This document shows positions 7,280 to 11,678 of a DNA stretch of 11,678 nucleotides, piece after piece. The notes beneath the pieces were generated by a model. That model was not told where the DNA came from and did no database searches. It worked only from the letters and a program-made list of their open reading frames with translations. Both the position numbers and the translations under genes were made by a program. This stretch comes from Coemansia sp. RSA 922 (lineage: Eukaryota > Kickxellomycota > Kickxellomycetes > Kickxellales > Kickxellaceae). The first letter of the stretch is position 1. Every line of letters starts with the position of its first letter. The stretch lies in the NCBI GenBank assembly GCA_027577415.1, contig JANBQS010000806.1, forward strand, positions 1 to 11,678. The letters run 5' to 3'.

Positions 7280-9880
7280 ATGGCCATGCGCAAGCTGCTC
7301 TGTCTATGCGCTGTAGCGCTATGGACTGGTGCTCAACCAGCTATTGCCGCACGCCAAGCTGTTCTATCAGGCGCTGTGCCGCGTACCCAGCCTGTCGCTT
7401 GTCCCGGGTACATTGCCGGTAACGTATCGCAAACAAGTGACGGGTTCACGACAGAGCTCACACTAGCTGGCCCGCCATGTGCCGTATACGGCATGGACAT
7501 TAAGCGCCTTAAGCTCGACGTGCGGTTTGACACTAAGAACCGCTTGCACGTGCACATTAAAGACGCTGACGGCCAGCAGTTCCAGATCCCCGACAGTGTC
7601 ATTCCACTCGACAGCGGGCATGGCGTTCGCAATGCATCGAGCAACCTTCGCTTTGATCACTTTCACGATGGCTTGAGCGGGTTTGGATTCCGAGTCTCGC
7701 GCGGAGATCAAGTGATATTCGACACTGTGGGTCACCCGCTTATCTTCGAGGACCAGTACATTGAGATCACATCCAGCCTGCCAGCAGACGCCAACATCTA
7801 CGGCATGGGCGAGAGCCCGGATTTCTTCCGCCGCAACCCAGCCAACACGATCAAGACGCTGTGGAATCGTGGTTCGCCAGACCTGTTCCAGCAGAATGTC
7901 TACGGCTCGCATAGCATATACATGGAACTACGTGACAGCCTATTCCACGGTGCGTACTTGCACAATTCGCACGGCATGGACATTGTCTTGGCCAACGGCA
8001 CCATACAGTATCGTGTTCTAGGCGGCACTGCCGACTTTTACTTCTTTGGCGGCCCCAGTGCACTCGACGTGATAGATCAGTACACCGAGCTTGTTGGTCG
8101 CCCCAGCCGCATTCCTTATTGGGCTCTGGGCTTCCACAACTGTCGCTACGGGTACAAAAGCGTGTATGAAGTCAACGACGTGATTGCCAATTACTCAAAA
8201 GCCAACATCCCTCTTGAGGTAGCGTGGACCGACATTGACTACATGGACAGGACACTCGATTTCACATTTGATCCAGTCAATTTTCCGCTGGCTGAGATGC
8301 AAAAGCAGTTGGCGTATCTGCACAAACGCGGCCAAAAGATGGTTTTGATTACCGATCCCGCCATTCTGTACAACAGCTCCTACGAGGTCTACGCCCGAGG
8401 ACACGAGCAAGACGTCTTTATCAAAAACCCTGATGGCAGCGAGTTTATTGGCCAAGTGTGGCCAGGATATACGGTATTCCCAGACTGGTTTGCGCCCAAC
8501 ACATCAAGTTGGTGGAGCGGCGAGCTCAAGCGCTACTTTGACCAGCTTCCCATCGACGGCATGTGGATTGACATGAACGAGGCAGCCAGCTTTTGCACTG
8601 GCAGCTGTGGAACTGGCAAGCCGGCCGGCAGTATCCCGCCGTATCCTTGGACCCTCGATCCCCAGCCTCCCCATCGCATACTAGACTCCAACAACAAGCT
8701 CTTAGTGCCTCCATACGCGATCCACAACCAAGAGGTGGAGCTCTCGGACCTCACCATCGAGACTACTGCCAGGCATGCCAACGGAGTCAGCGAATACCAT
8801 GTGCACAATCTCTATGGCCACATGGAGTCCAAAGCCACTCACGACTTTTTGGTAAACTACCGTCCCAACCAGCGTCCCTTTATCCTCAGCCGCTCGACGT
8901 TTGCCGGGTCGGGTGCATTGGTCAGCCACTGGACTGGCGACAACTCGGCGACCTGGAAGGACTTGCACATCTCCATTGCATCGGCATTCGACTTTGGCAT
9001 ATTTGGCATCCCCATGGTAGGTGCCGACATTTGTGGATTCTTCGGGAATACTACCGAGGAGCTCTGCGCTCGTTGGATTGAGGTCGGAGCCTTTTATCCG
9101 TTTTCTCGTGTACACAGCGCTCTCAACTATGCTCCTCAAGAGATTTACCGCTGGGCAACTGTCGCCGAAGCTGGTCGACGCGCCCTGAGTGTTCGGTATG
9201 CCTTGCTGCCGTATTTCTACACTAACTACCAACGCTCAGTCGAGAATGGATGGCCAGTCGCTCGGCCTTTACTATTTGAGTTTCCTCACGTCCCAGCAGT
9301 AGCTGACAATGACCGGCAATTGCTAGTAGGCGATAGTATCCTTGTCTCGCCAGTGCTTGTTGAGGGTGCTACAAGCGTTGGCGCGTTTTTCCCTGCTGGC
9401 CTATGGTACGACTGGTACGACTACTCAGTCATTAAGGGCACCAACGACAATGTCATTCTGAGCGCACCGCTAGAGCATGTCAACGTCCATGTGCGTGGCG
9501 GCAAGATTGTTCCGACTCAAGAGCCGGCTATGACTACTGCCGACTCGCGTAAGAACGACTTTAGCTTGATCATTGCTGCTGATGAACACGGCGCAGCAGC
9601 AGGCGAGCTATACGTTGACGATGGAGAGACATTTGACACCGCGGCTAGATGGGTTCAGTTTAGCTATGCCGACAAGTCTTTGAGTATTGGGCAGCGCTCG
9701 GGCAAGTTCAAGATCTCTCAGCCACTGTCCAAGCTCGTGCTGCTAGGCGTCACAGGAATCCCCAATGTCGTCGTCAATGACTCCAACTCCAATGCCAACG
9801 TCAAGACTGTCAATGGCAGCACGGTCATCACTGGCTTGAGTGTTGATCTGAATGCCAAGTCTATCATTAAATTTAACTAG
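7280..9880 (+). CDS. Secreted GH31 alpha-glucosidase (maltase type)
   Basis: A complete 866-residue protein from the first ATG (7280); an ATG two codons later is equally possible. It hydrolyses terminal alpha-glucosidic bonds in maltose, malto-oligosaccharides or starch ends, outside the cell or in the wall. MAMRKLLCLCAVALWTGAQPAIA is a signal peptide. An N-terminal GH31 beta-sandwich precedes the barrel. In the barrel, D318/D320 of WTDIDYMD bind sugar, D431 in GMWIDMNEA is the nucleophile, and D554 in HWTGDN is the acid/base. The second GH31 signature follows at VGADICGFFGN. C-terminal beta domains complete the protein. At least nine N-glycosylation sequons agree with secretion. There is no C-terminal anchor. 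No break or missing catalytic residue was found. The context suggests carbon-source control, but only weak motifs support it. Family and activity class are secure; linkage preference is not. Confidence 0.94.
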   Translation: MAMRKLLCLCAVALWTGAQPAIAARQAVLSGAVPRTQPVACPGYIAGNVSQTSDGFTTELTLAGPPCAVYGMDIKRLKLDVRFDTKNRLHVHIKDADGQQFQIPDSVIPLDSGHGVRNASSNLRFDHFHDGLSGFGFRVSRGDQVIFDTVGHPLIFEDQYIEITSSLPADANIYGMGESPDFFRRNPANTIKTLWNRGSPDLFQQNVYGSHSIYMELRDSLFHGAYLHNSHGMDIVLANGTIQYRVLGGTADFYFFGGPSALDVIDQYTELVGRPSRIPYWALGFHNCRYGYKSVYEVNDVIANYSKANIPLEVAWTDIDYMDRTLDFTFDPVNFPLAEMQKQLAYLHKRGQKMVLITDPAILYNSSYEVYARGHEQDVFIKNPDGSEFIGQVWPGYTVFPDWFAPNTSSWWSGELKRYFDQLPIDGMWIDMNEAASFCTGSCGTGKPAGSIPPYPWTLDPQPPHRILDSNNKLLVPPYAIHNQEVELSDLTIETTARHANGVSEYHVHNLYGHMESKATHDFLVNYRPNQRPFILSRSTFAGSGALVSHWTGDNSATWKDLHISIASAFDFGIFGIPMVGADICGFFGNTTEELCARWIEVGAFYPFSRVHSALNYAPQEIYRWATVAEAGRRALSVRYALLPYFYTNYQRSVENGWPVARPLLFEFPHVPAVADNDRQLLVGDSILVSPVLVEGATSVGAFFPAGLWYDWYDYSVIKGTNDNVILSAPLEHVNVHVRGGKIVPTQEPAMTTADSRKNDFSLIIAADEHGAAAGELYVDDGETFDTAARWVQFSYADKSLSIGQRSGKFKISQPLSKLVLLGVTGIPNVVVNDSNSNANVKTVNGSTVITGLSVDLNAKSIIKFN

Positions 9881-9944
9881 ACAGGTGATTACACAAGATA
9901 ATATTTTTTTTAATAGAACACAGGAATCTTTATAACGACTTGGA
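9881..9944. other. Tight convergent junction, 64 bp between stop codons
   Basis: The stops of the alpha-glucosidase (+) and the tRNA-modification gene (-) are 64 bp apart, in AT-rich sequence with a T8 run near 9904-9911. No AATAAA was seen on either strand within it. The 3' UTRs almost certainly overlap unless both are extremely short. Confidence 0.6.
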
Positions 9945-11096
9945 TTATTCTGTTTGCGCAACTTTAACATCTTCTTCGTCAGACATGGATTGAGCATACT
10001 CCATTTCACTTTTGGCTAGGGCGTCTTGAAGCAGCTCGCTGAACTTGACTTCGTGCCGTTGATCGACTACGCCCTTTCCCAGCGGCTTTATTTGAGCGAC
10101 CGCGTGTGCCAAATGCCGCCTAAGCACTCTGCCCTTGCGGCCGTGGAAGAACCCAAACAAAGGTCGCGCTAGAACCGAGTATCTGGTCCCGTGGCTCTCG
10201 TGTACTTGGTCGACAAAGTTGGCATATTCAGAGAGCACGCCAATGGGGTCCGGTAGTTGCTCTGCGGGTATGCCGTATATGTGCTGATCCAACTGGGACA
10301 AGAACCACGGGTTCTCTCTAATCTTCCGGCCAATCATTACTCCATCAGCCGCACTCAAATGCTCTTTGACTGCCTCGACGGTATCCAGCCCGCCGTTGAC
10401 GATAAAAGAGGTCTGTGGGTACTCCTTAATCATCTCGTATGCCCGAACATAGTTCAATTGCGGAATGGTTCGGTTCTGCTCGGGCGACAAACCGTTTAGC
10501 CACGCTCTGCGTGTGTGCAATATAAACTCAATATCGCTTCCGCGCGTAGCACGACCACGGCTACTGACTGTGGTGAGAAAGCGGCGCAGGAACTCTGGCG
10601 ACTCGTCTTCGTCGATGCCGATTCTGCACTTGACGCTCACCGTCAGGCTCTCGCGGCCATCCTGACTGGCAGCTTCAGACATTGCGCGGACAATATCAGC
10701 AGTGTGCTCGGGGGATTTCATTAGCACGGCGCCAAATGACCCCATCTGTACATTGCGTGAGGGACAGCCACAGTTGAGGTTGACATGACGCACGCCAAGG
10801 CTAGCTAGCTCGCTTACTGCCGCGTAGGCGTCTTCTGGGTGAGAAGCGCCGATTTGAACGACTATGCCAGAGGCAAAGTCACTCTGAAGCTCGTGTAGCG
10901 GTATATGCTGAGAAAGCTTCTTTGGATCCAGGTGTATGCGTCCACGAGAAAACGCATTGGCGTGTACCATCTCTGTCCAAAGTCTGTGGTTGCCAAACGG
11001 AGATATGAGCCGAAGTAGGCGCAGGAAGTAGGGATCGGTGACATCGATCATTGGAGCAACGCTAGTGCGAAAGGCGCGGCCCAGTCGCAGCGCCAT
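9945..11096 (-). CDS. dusA: tRNA-dihydrouridine synthase, DusA-like
   Basis: A complete 383-residue flavoenzyme that reduces uridine to dihydrouridine in the tRNA D-loop. The barrel opens with SVAPMIDVTD (12-21). The Cys predicted as general acid is C111 in NLNCGCPSRNVQMGSFG. K157 in VKCRIG and H194 in LHTRRAW contact FMN or substrate. NGG at 234-236 and MIGR at 254-257 bind the FMN phosphate. VKCRIGIDEDES, RRAWLNGLSPEQNR and the spacing match the DusA subfamily (U20/U20a in bacteria) rather than the Dus1-4 types known from yeast and animals. The barrel begins after only 12 residues, so there is little room for an organelle presequence, although the first 17 residues have no acidic residue. 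An acidic tail (SMSDEED) ends the protein. ATG 11096 is the only start; an in-frame stop lies shortly upstream. Family is certain; subfamily is strongly supported by motifs. Confidence 0.9.
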   Translation of the reverse strand: MALRLGRAFRTSVAPMIDVTDPYFLRLLRLISPFGNHRLWTEMVHANAFSRGRIHLDPKKLSQHIPLHELQSDFASGIVVQIGASHPEDAYAAVSELASLGVRHVNLNCGCPSRNVQMGSFGAVLMKSPEHTADIVRAMSEAASQDGRESLTVSVKCRIGIDEDESPEFLRRFLTTVSSRGRATRGSDIEFILHTRRAWLNGLSPEQNRTIPQLNYVRAYEMIKEYPQTSFIVNGGLDTVEAVKEHLSAADGVMIGRKIRENPWFLSQLDQHIYGIPAEQLPDPIGVLSEYANFVDQVHESHGTRYSVLARPLFGFFHGRKGRVLRRHLAHAVAQIKPLGKGVVDQRHEVKFSELLQDALAKSEMEYAQSMSDEEDVKVAQTE

Positions 11097-11244
11097 TACA
11101 TTAATAACAAGTAGTAGGTTTCAGAAAATACAGTTTGAATGAGAGATAAGGCAAAGAAGAACCTGTATAAAAAAATTGTTGGACATATGCTTAAGCCGAT
11201 GAGGATGATCTTGATCTCTGCTAATCACCAAGAGTGCCTGGCTT
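11097..11244. other. Short intergenic region, 148 bp, promoter of the DusA-like gene
   Basis: The two flanking genes are on the minus strand in the same direction. The region is AT-rich with an A7 run near 11168-11174. On the minus strand that becomes a T-tract just upstream of the DusA-like gene. No gene is present and no clear TATA box is oriented towards it. Confidence 0.5.
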
Positions 11245-11678
11245 CTACCTCAGCACGATGTTTGCATTTCTCAGCGCCAAGTAAAGCTGTTCAGATCCCG
11301 GAGGCAAGGTCTTTACAATCTGGTACACCTCGGCAGAGTGATATCTCACGTTAGTCTTTGGGTCGGTGTACTTTGCCGGCAAGCCAGTGATGTCGCAGTA
11401 CTTCTTCTGTGGCAGAAGCGAAGGCGGAGCATCGATGCTCCAGTAGGTAGGGAACTCGATGGGCCAGTCCTTGGCTTGCTCCTGAGCGATAACCTGCTTG
11501 AGATTCTTCCACCGGCCTGTGCTCATAAACTCGGATGTGCGCTTAAACGGTTTGGCTACTGCGTAGAGGTTGTTAATCCCAGATTCGCGAAAGTTTGCCA
11601 GTGGCTCGGCCTCCTTGGCGACATCCACATGTACGGGTGTGTCGACAGCGCTGCTGGGCCGTGACTTTTTCCCTCGCT
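11245..11678 (-). CDS. IES6: Ies6/INO80C-like INO80 complex subunit (YL1-C domain), 5' end outside the window
   Basis: 143 residues are visible, open to the window edge, so the start (or an upstream exon) lies beyond 11678. No in-frame ATG occurs before the internal Met of SEFMSTGRW. The YL1 C-terminal domain is clear: NLKQVIAQEQ, then PTYWSIDAPPSLLPQKKYCD, ITGLPAKYTDPKT, RYHSAEVYQI and the closing YLALRNANIVLR. The combination of TYxSIxAPPS before the domain and the YLxLRNANxVL ending matches Ies6/INO80C rather than Swc2/VPS72, which share the domain. In the INO80 remodeller, Ies6 works with Arp5 on nucleosome binding. The visible N-terminal part (GKKSRPSSAV) is basic and probably disordered, as in homologues. 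Nuclear location is inferred from the family. Confidence 0.88.
   Translation of the reverse strand, partial: RGKKSRPSSAVDTPVHVDVAKEAEPLANFRESGINNLYAVAKPFKRTSEFMSTGRWKNLKQVIAQEQAKDWPIEFPTYWSIDAPPSLLPQKKYCDITGLPAKYTDPKTNVRYHSAEVYQIVKTLPPGSEQLYLALRNANIVLR

Noticed and set aside
8593..9232. Long alternative frames on both strands inside the alpha-glucosidase
   Set aside because: Shadow frames. The GH31 frame is continuous and carries all catalytic residues, while the others show only low-similarity composition.
1..11678. tRNA, rRNA, CRISPR, transposon or defence-system content
   Set aside because: I looked for B-box-like GGTTCRANTCC motifs, regularly spaced repeats, and transposase or integrase motifs on both strands and found none that hold up. 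A profile scan (tRNAscan-SE, Infernal, RepeatMasker) would be decisive.

Overview
The window reads as nuclear DNA of a fungus. Every clear gene is monocistronic. The one well-supported spliced gene has a GTAAGC donor and an exact TACTAAC branch site 21 nt before a TATAG acceptor. Other fungal signs are TATA boxes, pyrimidine-rich leaders, secretory signal peptides and a subunit of the eukaryote-specific INO80 remodeller. The few, short introns and a bacterial/plant-like DusA-type tRNA dihydrouridine synthase make me lean towards an early-diverging (non-Dikarya) lineage, possibly Kickxellomycotina. That placement is a guess; the sequence alone does not prove it.

Layout, left to right: a gamma-glutamyltransferase (+, 248-2321, one intron at 582-705); two diverged paralogues of a small, cysteine-free, probably secreted protein (+, 2776-3132 and 4229-4573) separated by about 1.1 kb with no supportable gene; an aromatic-L-amino-acid decarboxylase (-, 4953-6446); an 833-bp divergent intergenic region carrying a 12-bp palindrome centred on CACGTG; a secreted GH31 alpha-glucosidase (+, 7280-9880); a DusA-like tRNA dihydrouridine synthase (-, 9945-11096), convergent with the glucosidase and only 64 bp from it; and the C-terminal part of an Ies6/INO80C-like YL1-C protein (-, 11245 to the window edge), whose 5' end lies outside the window.

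These genes do not form an obvious pathway or cluster. Two encode secretory hydrolase/transferase enzymes (glutathione breakdown; alpha-glucan or maltose hydrolysis), two encode exported small proteins of unknown role, one makes aromatic amines, and two are housekeeping (tRNA modification, chromatin remodelling). The most novel content is the small secreted paralogue pair, in which the signal peptide and mature N-terminus are strongly conserved while codon optimisation and the protein middle have diverged. Next is the DusA-type enzyme in a fungal setting. I found no rRNA, tRNA, CRISPR array, recognisable transposon or defence system.
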